This document shows positions 1 through 8,247 of a stretch of 64,000 bases of DNA, one piece after another; positions within the stretch are counted from its first letter, which is position 1, and each line of letters starts with the position of its first letter. The translations under genes and the position numbers were made by a program. The notes under the pieces are model-generated. The model did no database searches. It saw only the letters and a program-made list of their open reading frames with translations, and was not told the origin of the DNA. Source of the DNA: Thioalkalivibrio sp. ALJ3 (GTDB lineage: Bacteria > Pseudomonadota > Gammaproteobacteria > Ectothiorhodospirales > Ectothiorhodospiraceae); contig NZ_KB897906.1 of NCBI RefSeq assembly GCF_000377205.1, positions 340,272 through 404,271 on the forward strand, given 5' to 3'.

Positions 1-45
1 TGGCCCGATATGCCCCCATGGCGTGGCCTCGCCTCGTGCGAGCCA

Positions 46-2718
46 CTACCTCTTTTCTTCGGCCGCGGGTTCCCCTCCCAGGTCCCCGAGTGCAGCCTGA
101 AGGACCTGCACGATCTCGCGCTCATCCTGGCCGTAGGCATCGACCGAAATCGGCTCGCCGATGATCACGCGCACCTTCTTACCAGGCCGCGGGAAGCTCC
201 GACCCGGGGCCATCACCTCACGGGTCCCCTCAATCCATATCGGCACCACCGGCACGGGCTGCGCTGCGAGCACCAGCCCGATGCCGGGCCGCAGGCGCTG
301 GAGACTGCCGTCCGGGGAACGCTGCCCTTCCGGAAACCAGACCAGGCTGTGGCCACGCTGCACTGTGGCGGCGGCCTGCAGGAGACTGCGTCGCGGTGCC
401 GCGGCGGGATCGACCGGTAGAATGCGCGCGATGCGGCTGAACGCGCGGGAGAACCGGTTGGAAAACAGATAGGCCTCCAGGCCCGCCCAGTACAGCGCCT
501 CCAGCTGCCGCGTGCTGAACGCCGGCAGCAACGCCAGCGGGTCCACGAAGCTCAGGTGGCGCGGCGCGAGGATATGGGGACCCGCGTCCGGATCGGGGAG
601 ACGGCCCTGCACCTCCACCCGCATCAACAATCGGCCCAGCAGCCGCGCACCCCCGAGGAGCAGACGGCCGGCCACCCGGCCGGCCGTCCCCGGCGGCTCC
701 AGTGCACGCTGCTGGACGGAGTCGAGGGAAGACTCGGGATCCTGGAGCTGCTGCTTGAGCTCCCCTCGCCCTTCCTTCGCCTCCGCGGCTCCGGCCGCCT
801 CCTTCAGCAGGTCACGCACCGTTTCCACGCGCTCGATCGCCGAATCGTCGAGGTCGATGCCGGCGCGATCCTCCAGCGCAAGCGTCAGGTCCACCCAGTT
901 GAGCGAATCGATCCCGAGTTCGTCTGCCAGCATGCTGTCCGGCGTCAGACGCAGGTCATGAAACCGCTCCGCAAGATAGGTCCATGTCTGCTCCGCTGCA
1001 GGATCCGACAGCAGCTGCTGGTCTTCCGGCGCCCAGGATTCCGGCGAAACCGGCTCCGGCCGCGCCTCGGAGACGGTGTCCTCCCGCCCCAGCTCCTCGA
1101 ACAACTCTTCCAGCTTGTGCCGACGCAACTTGCCCAGGCGCGTGTGCGGCAACGGGTCGAGCGCAACGCGCACCGTGCCCGGGCGATGATGGCTCGGCAG
1201 TTCCTTCGCCGCCCGGTTCACCGCCTCCTTCAGGCGCTTCTCGAGATCGTCGCCGGTCACCTCGCGCAGCAGACCCGATTCGGGCACAACGACAGCGGCC
1301 AGGCGATCTTCGTGCGCCAGAACCCCGGCCTCGCGTACGTCGTCGATTGCCTTCAATGCATCTTCCACCCGTTCCGGATCAACGTTCTCGCCGCCCGAGA
1401 GGACGATCATCGAAGATTCCCGCCCGTGCAGGTGCAGATAACCGTCATCGTCGATCTCGCCGGTATCGCCGGTGCGGTACCAGCCGTCTTTCTCCAGGAC
1501 CTCCTGGGTCTTGTCCGGAAGGTTCAGGTAGCCGGAGAACACGTTCGGCCCGCGCGCCATCACCTCGCCACGCCCGTCGCCAGACTGCGAATCGTCGATC
1601 TTGAGCTCGACTCCGGGCAACGGCAGACCGGCGGCCTCGATCTTGAGCCGATCCGGCGGGTTGTAGGTCAGGATCGGGGAGGTCTCACTGAGGCCGTAGC
1701 CGGTCGCCACGTCCCAGCCCAGCGCCTGCAGGTTGCGCGCCAGCTCCGGATCGAGCGCCGACCCGCCAGCGACGACCAGCCGCAGGCGCGGGGCCAGGCG
1801 ACTGTGCAGGCCCTTCAGCAGCCTCCGGCCGAGGTTGAGACCGAGCCGGCGGCGCGCCAGCCTGGAGACACCGATGATCCGCCGGAACACGAACGCCGCC
1901 AACCCGCCGCGCCCCGCGACCCGATCTTGCAGGGCCTGCCACACGGCCTCGTACAACCGCGGCACCCCAAGCATCACCGTGGCCTCGCCCTCGCGAAGCG
2001 CGCGCACGATCTGCGGACCCACCAGCGAGAACGGCACGATGATCGTTGCGCCCAGGGTCAGCGGGATCAGGATGCCCACGGTAAACGGATACACATGGTG
2101 AAATGGCAGGGGCACCAGCACCCGATCGCGATCGTCCGCAAGCTCCTGGTCGCACAACGCCTCCACATTGCTGCTCAGGTTGCCATGCGTCAGCGGGACC
2201 CCCTTCGGCGGCCCCGTGGTGCCGGAGGTATAGAAGATCGCCGCGATATCATCCGGGCCCGCAACCGGGTCTGCCGGCTCCTTCGCCAGAAGCCCCTCCC
2301 AGGCATCCGCAGCATCGGCGTCCGCATCGAACAGGTAGGTGCGTACCTCGCCAAGTGCCTCGGGGAGGCGGTCCCTGAGCTTCGTGGTAGTGAAGATGAA
2401 CCGCGGTGCGGAATCCGAGATCGCGTGGTCCAGGTCCTCGCGCGGCATCTGGGTATCCAGGGGCACCAGGACCGCACCGGCATTCATCACGCCCAGGGCC
2501 GACACCACCCACTCGGCGCTGTTGGGAGCCAGGATCAGGACCCGGTCGCCCTGCTCGACTCCGGCCTGCTGCAGCCCGGCCGCCAGACACCCCGCCCGTT
2601 CGAGCAATTGCCCCCGCGAGAGGGCATCGGAGCCATCGCGGCTCATGGAGACGACCGCGTCCTGGTCCTCGCGAACGGAACGGGAAGACAGCAGCTCCCC
2701 GATGGTTTGCGCGCTCAT
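46..2718 (-). CDS. Trifunctional acyl-AMP ligase / acyl carrier protein / PlsC-type acyltransferase fusion
   Basis: About 890 aa. Residues 1-550 form an adenylate-forming acyl ligase: P-loop YTSGTTGPPKG near 163-173, the GYGLSET motif near 340 and the YRTGD motif. Residues ~575-645 form an acyl carrier protein, with the phosphopantetheine serine in GIDSLNW near 605. The C-terminus is a lysophospholipid acyltransferase with HX4D (RHLSFVD, His ~721) and FPEGQRS near 795. The likely role is activating a free fatty acid, holding it on the built-in ACP and transferring it to a lysophospholipid or similar acceptor. E. coli Aas has the acyltransferase first and no ACP, so this order is different. 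Start taken at 2718 because GGGAG lies 8 nt upstream; an in-frame ATG at 2775 would add 19 residues. Confidence 0.85.
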   Translation of the reverse strand: MSAQTIGELLSSRSVREDQDAVVSMSRDGSDALSRGQLLERAGCLAAGLQQAGVEQGDRVLILAPNSAEWVVSALGVMNAGAVLVPLDTQMPREDLDHAISDSAPRFIFTTTKLRDRLPEALGEVRTYLFDADADAADAWEGLLAKEPADPVAGPDDIAAIFYTSGTTGPPKGVPLTHGNLSSNVEALCDQELADDRDRVLVPLPFHHVYPFTVGILIPLTLGATIIVPFSLVGPQIVRALREGEATVMLGVPRLYEAVWQALQDRVAGRGGLAAFVFRRIIGVSRLARRRLGLNLGRRLLKGLHSRLAPRLRLVVAGGSALDPELARNLQALGWDVATGYGLSETSPILTYNPPDRLKIEAAGLPLPGVELKIDDSQSGDGRGEVMARGPNVFSGYLNLPDKTQEVLEKDGWYRTGDTGEIDDDGYLHLHGRESSMIVLSGGENVDPERVEDALKAIDDVREAGVLAHEDRLAAVVVPESGLLREVTGDDLEKRLKEAVNRAAKELPSHHRPGTVRVALDPLPHTRLGKLRRHKLEELFEELGREDTVSEARPEPVSPESWAPEDQQLLSDPAAEQTWTYLAERFHDLRLTPDSMLADELGIDSLNWVDLTLALEDRAGIDLDDSAIERVETVRDLLKEAAGAAEAKEGRGELKQQLQDPESSLDSVQQRALEPPGTAGRVAGRLLLGGARLLGRLLMRVEVQGRLPDPDAGPHILAPRHLSFVDPLALLPAFSTRQLEALYWAGLEAYLFSNRFSRAFSRIARILPVDPAAAPRRSLLQAAATVQRGHSLVWFPEGQRSPDGSLQRLRPGIGLVLAAQPVPVVPIWIEGTREVMAPGRSFPRPGKKVRVIIGEPISVDAYGQDEREIVQVLQAALGDLGGEPAAEEKR

Positions 2719-2970
2719 CCTGAAATCTCCCATACCAGAGCCTGATCGCCCCGTCAGACCGTGAGGCGGCGGCACGGCAGCCTCGCCAGCAGCGCCTCGC
2801 GGCGTCCATCACTGTATCGAGGCATGATTCGCCGTCTCTGTCATCCCCTCGAATCTGGGAGCATAGGACACAGAGGAGGATCTCGAGTTTCACAATCCCC
2901 GATCTGGCTGGGCTGACGTGGGCGCCAGGTCCTCAAAGCCCCGCGCCTCGATGACCTGGCAGAACGAGAA

Positions 2971-2992
2971 ATCACGGGTGTCCTCTTCCCTG
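2971..2992 (-). repeat. Short dispersed repeat, family B, copy 1
   Basis: Minus-strand core GAAGAGGACACCCGTGATTT. It matches copies at 6776-6804 and 7508-7530 with one base change, and a more diverged copy at 4392-4420, all in the same orientation. The 6776 copy lies just upstream of a Y1-transposase fragment, which suggests a REP-type sequence mobilised by that family. No gene lies between 2719 and 3006 apart from this repeat. Confidence 0.6.
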
Positions 2993-3006
2993 TTTCGCCC
3001 GAAGTG

Positions 3007-3339
3007 TCAGGGACAACCGGTGTAGTCCGATCCTGGTGGGTCGACGCGCCATTCGGCGTCCGCAAACTCGCCGATCACCCGCACGTCCACGCACGTCGCC
3101 TGCTCTTCGATGATGCGGCGCACGCTGTCCGCCTGTTCCGCCTCCATCGCATCGCGCTTGTCCTTTGATTCCCAGTGCGCGATAGCCAGAAGTACGTACG
3201 GATCGCCAATCTTCCGGTGCAAGCGGGTGCCACGGGCACCGGGGGCCCGCTGGATGATCCGGCTGGCCCGCACCCAGGCATCGGCATACTCCTCGGCGGA
3301 ACAGCCCGGCCGGAGGTGGATCTCGAACACGAAGATCAT
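3007..3339 (-). CDS. Antibiotic-biosynthesis-monooxygenase-like (dimeric alpha/beta barrel) protein
   Basis: 110 aa. The pattern MIFVFEIHL, then an Arg-rich helix, then YVLLAIAHWESKD and a second helix ending in VDVRVIGEF is typical of the ABM/NIPSNAP dimeric ferredoxin-like fold. Such proteins are small cytoplasmic monooxygenases or stress proteins; the substrate cannot be told from sequence. Start at 3339 is set by GAAGGGAAG directly upstream; a start at 3432 would overlap the next gene's coding region. The adjacent 3389-3709 gene is on the same strand 49 nt upstream, so the two may be cotranscribed. Confidence 0.6.
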   Translation of the reverse strand: MIFVFEIHLRPGCSAEEYADAWVRASRIIQRAPGARGTRLHRKIGDPYVLLAIAHWESKDKRDAMEAEQADSVRRIIEEQATCVDVRVIGEFADAEWRVDPPGSDYTGCP

Positions 3340-3388
3340 CCGCTTCCCTTCACCTGCGGTGGACCCGGCCGATGGCCGCCAGCAACGC

Positions 3389-3709
3389 TCAGTCGTGGAA
3401 AATGATGCGCGCGCCGGCGGGATCGATATCAATACGAGAGCCGGAATACTCGCAGGCGTCCGCGATGTCCTTCAGCCTAGGCATATCGTTGAGCTCGGCC
3501 AGCTTCCGCAGCAGGCCACTACCTTCGCAGTTGCGCTGCATCCCGCTGTCCGGGTCAGCGGTGCACCCGAACTCGCTGCCATCCACCGACCAGTCCATAC
3601 CCGATGGCATCATCAACACCACCGGCTCCTCGTGCATCACCTGGAACTTCACCCGTGCCGCGTTCTGTCCGTCCTGCCAGTCCACGGTCGGGATGTTATC
3701 GCTGGCCAT
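3389..3709 (-). CDS. Hypothetical acidic protein
   Basis: 106 aa, no family recognised. The protein is acidic with two cysteines about 25 residues apart plus one near the C-terminus, and no signal peptide or membrane segment. Start at 3709 is supported by AAGGAG 7 nt upstream; in-frame ATGs at 3775/3772 lack a ribosome binding site. It precedes the ABM-like gene on the same strand. Function unknown. Confidence 0.55.
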   Translation of the reverse strand: MASDNIPTVDWQDGQNAARVKFQVMHEEPVVLMMPSGMDWSVDGSEFGCTADPDSGMQRNCEGSGLLRKLAELNDMPRLKDIADACEYSGSRIDIDPAGARIIFHD

Positions 3710-3910
3710 GAGGTCACTCCTTCCCGGTATCTCGGGCAGTCCCACGAGGCCGTTATAGTTCGCGTGGGACATCATCCGGCCTTCCCTGTGACGCTAGACC
3801 CCCTTCCGACAATGCTCAAGCAGTGCCTGCCGATTGTCAGGCCTTGCGAGCTCATATCGAGACGCAACAATCATGTCTGCCGTTTTGCCATCCCGTTGCC
3901 ACGGCGACGT

Positions 3911-4391
3911 TTACGGCCGCACTGCGTTTTCAATCAGGGCTGCCATCTCATTGCCAACGGCTGCGATGGTGGTGGTGTCCCGTTCGCTGCGGGCAAAGAT
4001 CAAAGCCCCCTCAGACTGGAGGTGATGATCCAGGCCAGGGTGACGGCTCGCAACGGCCTGAAGCCCGCCGCTACAAGCGCATCCCGATACATCACCCTCC
4101 ATTCCTCGAAGCTGGCATGCCACCCTTCCGCGAGCGCGGACTCCTCCTCCAGCATATCCAGCACGATGGACGCCACCGGACAGCCCAACGCGTAGCCGGA
4201 CTCGCTGATCTCGCCCGCCGCCGCCTGAAAACACCTGCGAACCCCCTCGGCCGGGCCATGGGCACTTCCCAGACAATCCCGCAGCACCCGGCTTGCCTCC
4301 GCCACACCGGCCCGAACCGCCTCCAGGACCAAGTCATTCTTCCCGCCGGGAAAGTGGAAGTAGAGCGATCCGCGCGGCGCGCTGCTAGAAA
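3911..4391 (-). pseudogene. TetR/AcrR family regulator remnant (5' truncated and frameshifted)
   Basis: The frame ending at 4000 encodes the end of a TetR helix-turn-helix and the ligand domain (GSLYFHFPGGKNDLVLEAV, later GYALGCPVASIVLDM). It stops at the point where the family continues with an 'LEGAL' helix. That continuation (EGALIFARSERDTTTIA) is present in the -1/+2 frame and runs to 3911. One base appears lost at about 4007-4012, where CTGAGGGGG replaces an expected CTCGAGGGGG-like stretch. The first ~40 residues, including most of the DNA-binding domain, are missing; the coding homology ends at the repeat at 4392. Non-functional as a repressor. Confidence 0.75.
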
Positions 4392-4420
4392 CATGGGCGT
4401 CCCCTTCTTTCTTCTTTTTT
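4392..4420 (-). repeat. Short dispersed repeat, family B, diverged copy 2
   Basis: Plus strand CATGGGCGTCCCCTTCTTTC, two substitutions from the CATGGGTGTCCTCTTCTT core of the other copies, followed by a pyrimidine run. It sits exactly where the TetR pseudogene loses its 5' end, so it may mark the deletion or recombination breakpoint. Confidence 0.4.
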
Positions 4421-4490
4421 TGTCGCCCTTCTTTTGGTCGCAAGATGTGCCAGCCCCCCTGCTATGATGCCGCAAAGCAAAGGGGCGCCC

Positions 4491-5501
4491 ATGAGCAGCA
4501 AGATCATCGAAGTCGTCGGCCCGGCCGGGCATCTGGATACCGTACTGGGAATCGCCGACGGGCTGGCCGTCGATGTTCTCTGGCACGGGGTGGACGAGAA
4601 CCGTGACCGCATGGCCGTACACATGCTGGTCAGCACGGAATACCGCCAGCGCCTGCTGGACGACCTCTATCGTGTGCTGGGCGCGGTCGAGACCGCGCGC
4701 ATCATGGTCCTGCCGGTGGAGGCGGTCCTGCCCGACCCGCTGCAGGACTCCAGCGCCGACGAGAAGGATGCAGCACGCACCGGCAAGAAGGCCCGCGCAA
4801 TCTCGCGTGAAGAGCTCTACACCAACGTTGCAGGGGGCGCCGACCTCACCGGCCAGTTCGTCGTGCTGACGGTGCTGTCCACCATCGTCGCGGCCATTGG
4901 TCTGCTGGAGGACAACGTGGCCGTGGTGATTGGCGCGATGGTCATCGCTCCGCTGCTGGGTCCCAACCTGGCCCTGGCGCTGGGGACCTCCATGGCCGAT
5001 ACCCGGCTAATCGGACGCTCCCTGCGCACCAACCTGGTTGGACTCGGCGGAGCTATCCTGATCGGAATCCTGCTCGCCACTGTCACGTCGGTGGACGTCG
5101 GTGCGCGCGAACTGCAAATGCGCACCGAAGTCGGTCTCGACTCGGTCGCTCTCGCGCTGGCGTCCGGAGCCGCCGCAGTGCTGTCGCTCACCACCGGCCT
5201 GCCCACGGTTCTGGTCGGCGTGATGGTGGCCGTCGCCCTACTGCCGCCAGCCGCAACCGTTGGCATCATGCTCGGCTCCGGCGAGTTCTCCGCCGCCTAC
5301 ATGGCCTTCCTGCTACTGGCGGTCAACGTAGTGTGCGTGAACCTGTCGGCCAAGCTCGTGTTTCTCTATCAGGGGGTGCGCCCGCGCGGACGCGCTCAGC
5401 GGGAGGCCGCTGCGCAGAGCATGGCTGGCTATCTGCTGCTGTGGGCCGTCACCCTCGCCCTGCTGGTGTTTCTGATCCTGGAAGCCGACATCACACTGTA
5501 G
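4491..5501 (+). CDS. DUF389 / TIGR00341 family integral membrane protein
   Basis: 336 aa. An N-terminal ~110-residue soluble ferredoxin-like region (IIEVVGPAGHLDTV) is followed by at least seven hydrophobic segments. These include the conserved LLEDNVAVVIGAMVIAPLLGP and GVMVAVALLPPAATVG stretches that define DUF389. The family has no settled function. Start at 4491 follows AAGGGG; the frame is open to 4434 but without a ribosome binding site. It is divergent from the TetR pseudogene, which may once have regulated it. Confidence 0.85.
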   Translation: MSSKIIEVVGPAGHLDTVLGIADGLAVDVLWHGVDENRDRMAVHMLVSTEYRQRLLDDLYRVLGAVETARIMVLPVEAVLPDPLQDSSADEKDAARTGKKARAISREELYTNVAGGADLTGQFVVLTVLSTIVAAIGLLEDNVAVVIGAMVIAPLLGPNLALALGTSMADTRLIGRSLRTNLVGLGGAILIGILLATVTSVDVGARELQMRTEVGLDSVALALASGAAAVLSLTTGLPTVLVGVMVAVALLPPAATVGIMLGSGEFSAAYMAFLLLAVNVVCVNLSAKLVFLYQGVRPRGRAQREAAAQSMAGYLLLWAVTLALLVFLILEADITL

Positions 5502-5545
5502 GCTGCTCCAGCCCCATCGGGATTCGGGAAACAAGATCCAAGAGC

Positions 5546-6485
5546 GGGGTCGGACCTCGCTACCTGACTGTTTCAAATGGAACTTTCAGTCAAGAAGCCG
5601 TCTATGAATGTCTTATAGGCCATTTTCATGGTCAAAACCGCCCGTCCATGGCATAGCTCGCGGCATCCTCACGAACGCACGCCGTATCCCCCAACTCTTC
5701 CACCTCGCGCCCCGGCGAGCGTATCCCCAATGCCTTGTGCACTACGTCCAAATACGGCCGACTACCCACGGCCACGGACGTCGTCCAGCGATCGTCCCGG
5801 CTGGCACGATCCGACGCAAGCGCATCGTCTACCCACATTCGATGGCATTCCCTCAGCTCTGAGAGCGAACCCATCTCCAGCGACTCCAGCAGTGCTTGCT
5901 GGTCAATCACGCGATATCGATCTGGAGGGTCCTGGATCTCTCGATACCCACTGGCTTCCCACTCGCGCGGATGCTGCACCACCCCCGCCCGGACCATGTT
6001 CAGGTCGATGTACACCACACAACGCGCCAGATGGGGGCCAGTCTCTACCGCCGTGGCATGGTAGCGGTCCTCCCAGAACGCGCCCCTCCGGCCCTTGCGC
6101 CGGTTGTAAGTCTGACCGACTCGCCCCGCGATCAACTGCATGGCCCGCGGGATCTCGCCACGGCCCTCATCACGCACCAGCAGGTGAACGTGGTTGGACG
6201 TGACGATGTAATTCAACACGCACAGCCCATACCGTCGCCGCGCTTGATACAACCAGTACCGCCACAACCGGCGATCGCACGCGAACTTCAGCAGAAACTC
6301 CTGCTTATGGCACCGGTGCGTGATATGCCAGACATGGCCCGGCAACTGATGGCGATTCGCCCGTGGCATGGCTTCCCTCCCTGGAAGGCCCATTTCCTGG
6401 CCAAAATGGCCGCGATAAGCTCCAATCACACCCTTTCTAGACCATCTTCCTTCGATCTTTCCGTGGGTTACCGTGGTCCGACCCC
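5546..6485 (-). mobile_element. RAYT-type element A with 11-bp inverted ends
   Basis: GGGGTCGGACC at 5546-5556 and its inverse GGTCCGACCCC at 6475-6485 bracket an intact Y1 transposase gene. The left (5') flank of ~115 bp is repeated nearly identically next to two other truncated copies (7630-7745 and 8065-8180), which confirms it as an element end. At its right edge it cuts the transposase fragment at 6497-6709. Confidence 0.7.
5632..6369 (-). CDS. REP-associated tyrosine (Y1, HUH) transposase
   Basis: 245 aa. Contains the single HUH metal motif in NHVHLLV and the catalytic tyrosine context GRVGQTYNRR, followed by GAFWEDRYHAT, all characteristic of TnpA_REP/RAYT proteins that process REP palindromes as single-stranded DNA. 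Opening residues MPRANRHQLPGHVWHITHRC are the standard N-terminus. Start at 6369 follows GGGAGGGAAG; the frame is open to 6429. The only complete transposase of four copies in the island, so the likely active source. Confidence 0.9.
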   Translation of the reverse strand: MPRANRHQLPGHVWHITHRCHKQEFLLKFACDRRLWRYWLYQARRRYGLCVLNYIVTSNHVHLLVRDEGRGEIPRAMQLIAGRVGQTYNRRKGRRGAFWEDRYHATAVETGPHLARCVVYIDLNMVRAGVVQHPREWEASGYREIQDPPDRYRVIDQQALLESLEMGSLSELRECHRMWVDDALASDRASRDDRWTTSVAVGSRPYLDVVHKALGIRSPGREVEELGDTACVREDAASYAMDGRF

Positions 6486-6709
6486 GTCATTGCTAAACGG
6501 TTCGACATCACCGCGTACGCGCACACGTCCACCGCGAACACGCCCTGCAGCTCGCGAAGACGCTCCAGCACCCAGCCCCGCCGGTGCTCGTAGTTCTTGC
6601 CCGAATAGGAATCCTCGCCACACAGGAACGCGCGGCGAACACAACGACAAATGCAGTGGTAATACGGCGTCGTCTCGACCGAGACGAGCTCCTTCCTGGC
6701 TCGCGTCAT
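6437..6709 (-). pseudogene. 3'-truncated Y1 transposase of a second subfamily
   Basis: Starts MTRARKELVSVETTPYYHC and continues through CAYAVMSN, where this family would enter its HUH motif. At that point the reading frame runs into the end of element A and stops at 6437. The missing C-terminal part includes the metal-binding and tyrosine residues. A good GGAGGG-type ribosome binding site precedes the start. The family B repeat lies ~70 nt upstream and may be this subfamily's cognate REP. Confidence 0.75.
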
Positions 6710-6775
6710 CTCCGGACCCTCCCTGGTCCATGCACGCCCCCTGAAACCTAGACAGCCCGCCTCAGACCGTCAAGA

Positions 6776-6804
6776 AATCATGGGTGTCCTCTTCTTTTCC
6801 TGTT
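6776..6804 (-). repeat. Short dispersed repeat, family B, copy 3
   Basis: Minus-strand AAGAAGAGGACACCCATGAT core, upstream of the truncated Y1 transposase. It is the best match to the copy at 7508-7530. Confidence 0.6.
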
Positions 6805-6852
6805 CCCAACGCGAAGCTCAGCCGCAGCGAAGCCGTCGGCTGCAACTTGAGG

Positions 6853-7443
6853 TTAGAACTCTGCTTTCACAGATTGAAGGAAGCGCGACCCGGCACGCGT
6901 AGCGAGGTAGAGCGAGCCTCCTTGTGAATTGTAGTCGAGCCGGAGAAGCCCTAACCCCACTAGCGTTTGAAGATCGTCCTCAAGGAAACGATGCTCCTGG
7001 TAGTCAATTTGCCCCTCACCATCGAGTGAGAGAAGGATCGGCGGCCTGTTAAGCGCTTCGGACACCAGAAACCCCTTTGACTCCTTCGATTCCAACTGCT
7101 GGAGAACCGAAACCGCCTGATCCGACAGCTGCTCCTCCGGCCGCACGGCCTGAGCAAGTGGACCCAGCACCTCAACATGTGCCGCAAGGGCGCTCAACAT
7201 TTGATCCAAACGACCCAACTGAGCAAGTAGAACGTCCGTCCGCTCCCTGAGGAGGGCCCTTATGCTCACGCTGAGCTGCGTGTTCCTCTCGAGCTCCGCC
7301 GTAAGCTCCTGGAAGCCATGGTCGCTTAGCCACCTCAGGAAGTCATCTAGGTCGGCGCTCTCGTTTGCCCGCCGTTCTGACCGATATGTCCCCATCAGAC
7401 CAACAATGGTCGCCAGGGATGTTGCCAGAGTAATGGGTTCCAT
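6853..7443 (-). CDS. Hypothetical protein in accessory island
   Basis: 196 aa, family not recognised. The first ~20 residues (PITLATSLATIVGLMGTY) are hydrophobic and could anchor it in the membrane. Residues ~45-105 are helical and leucine-rich, likely coiled coil (ELERNTQLSVSIRALL). The C-terminal 70 residues look like a small winged-helix-type domain (DDLQTLVGLGLLRLDYN). Codon use is less GC-rich than the flanking housekeeping genes, which fits acquisition. GAGGGC precedes the ATG. It sits between transposase remnants. Confidence 0.6.
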   Translation of the reverse strand: MEPITLATSLATIVGLMGTYRSERRANESADLDDFLRWLSDHGFQELTAELERNTQLSVSIRALLRERTDVLLAQLGRLDQMLSALAAHVEVLGPLAQAVRPEEQLSDQAVSVLQQLESKESKGFLVSEALNRPPILLSLDGEGQIDYQEHRFLEDDLQTLVGLGLLRLDYNSQGGSLYLATRAGSRFLQSVKAEF

Positions 7444-7507
7444 TTTGCCCTCTTGTTCTAACGCTTGGCACAGCGGACGTTTCGGAGCGACGAAGGAGCG
7501 GAGAACA

Positions 7508-7530
7508 AATCATGGGTGTCCTCTTCTTCC
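7508..7530 (-). repeat. Short dispersed repeat, family B, copy 4
   Basis: AATCATGGGTGTCCTCTTCT on the plus strand, near-identical to 6776-6804. It abuts the breakpoint of transposase fragment C, whose frame reads directly into it and stops at its TGA. Confidence 0.6.
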
Positions 7531-7629
7531 ACGGTCGCGCGAGAACTTCAGCAGAAACTCCCGCTTATGGCAGCGGTGCGTGATGTGCCAGACATGGCCC
7601 GGCAAGTGATGGCAATTCGCCCGTGGCAT
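7513..7629 (-). pseudogene. RAYT transposase fragment C (N-terminus only)
   Basis: Encodes about 30 residues homologous to the start of the transposase at 5632-6369 (MPRANCHHLPGHVWHITHRC), then diverges at the family B repeat and stops. Its 5' flank runs to the GGTCCGACCCC end at 7735-7745 and abuts fragment D. Confidence 0.75.
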
Positions 7630-7749
7630 GGCTTCCCTCCCTGGAAGGCCCATTTCCTGCCCAAAATGACCCCTATAAGCTCGAATTACACCCTTTCTCG
7701 ACCATTTTCCTTCGATCTTTCCGGGGGTTACCGTGGTCCGACCCCGTTA

Positions 7750-8064
7750 TTAATGGTAGCGGTCCTCCCAGAACGCGCCCTTCCGGCCCTTGCGCCGGTT
7801 GTAAGCCTGACCGACTCGCCCCGCGATCAACTGCATGGCCCGCGGGATCTCGCCACGGCCCTCATCACGCACCAGCAGGTGCACGTGGTTGGACGTGACG
7901 ATGTAATTCAACACGCACAGCCCATACCGTCGCCGCGCTTGATACAACCAGTACCGCCACAACCGGCGATCGCACGCGAACTTCAGCAGAAACTCCTGCT
8001 TATGGCACCGGTGCGTGATATGCCAGACATGGCCCGGCAACTGATGGCGATTCGCCCGTGGCAT
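7750..8064 (-). pseudogene. RAYT transposase fragment D (C-terminally truncated)
   Basis: About 104 residues almost identical to the intact transposase (HUH motif NHVHLLV kept). It is cut immediately after FWEDRYH, where the end of copy C begins. The catalytic tyrosine residue is kept but the C-terminal domain is lost. Its own 5' flank runs to 8180. Near-identity to copy A indicates recent duplication. Confidence 0.8.
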
Positions 8065-8169
8065 GGCTTCCCTCCCTGGAAGGCCCATTTCCTGGCCAAA
8101 ATGGCCGCGATAAGCTCCAATTACACCCTTTCTAGACCATATTCCTTCGATCTTTCCGTGGGTTACCGT

Positions 8170-8240
8170 GGTCCGACCCCGTTATTGTCTCGGATCTTTC
8201 CGAGGCTTACCGTGGCCGAGGCTTACCGTGGTCCAACCCC
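8170..8240 (-). repeat. REP-A ends in partial tandem
   Basis: GGTCCGACCCC at 8170-8180 is the end of copy D. Two further partial units (CCGAGGCTTACCGTGG twice) and a one-mismatch end GGTCCAACCCC at 8230-8240 follow, finishing 8 bp before the stop codon of the Ntn-hydrolase gene. Confidence 0.55.
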
Positions 8241-8247
8241 GTTGTTC

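Noticed and set aside
556-2745. 729-codon plus-strand open frame opposite the acyl-ligase fusion
   Set aside because: Antisense shadow; the minus strand has clear ligase, ACP and PlsC motifs.
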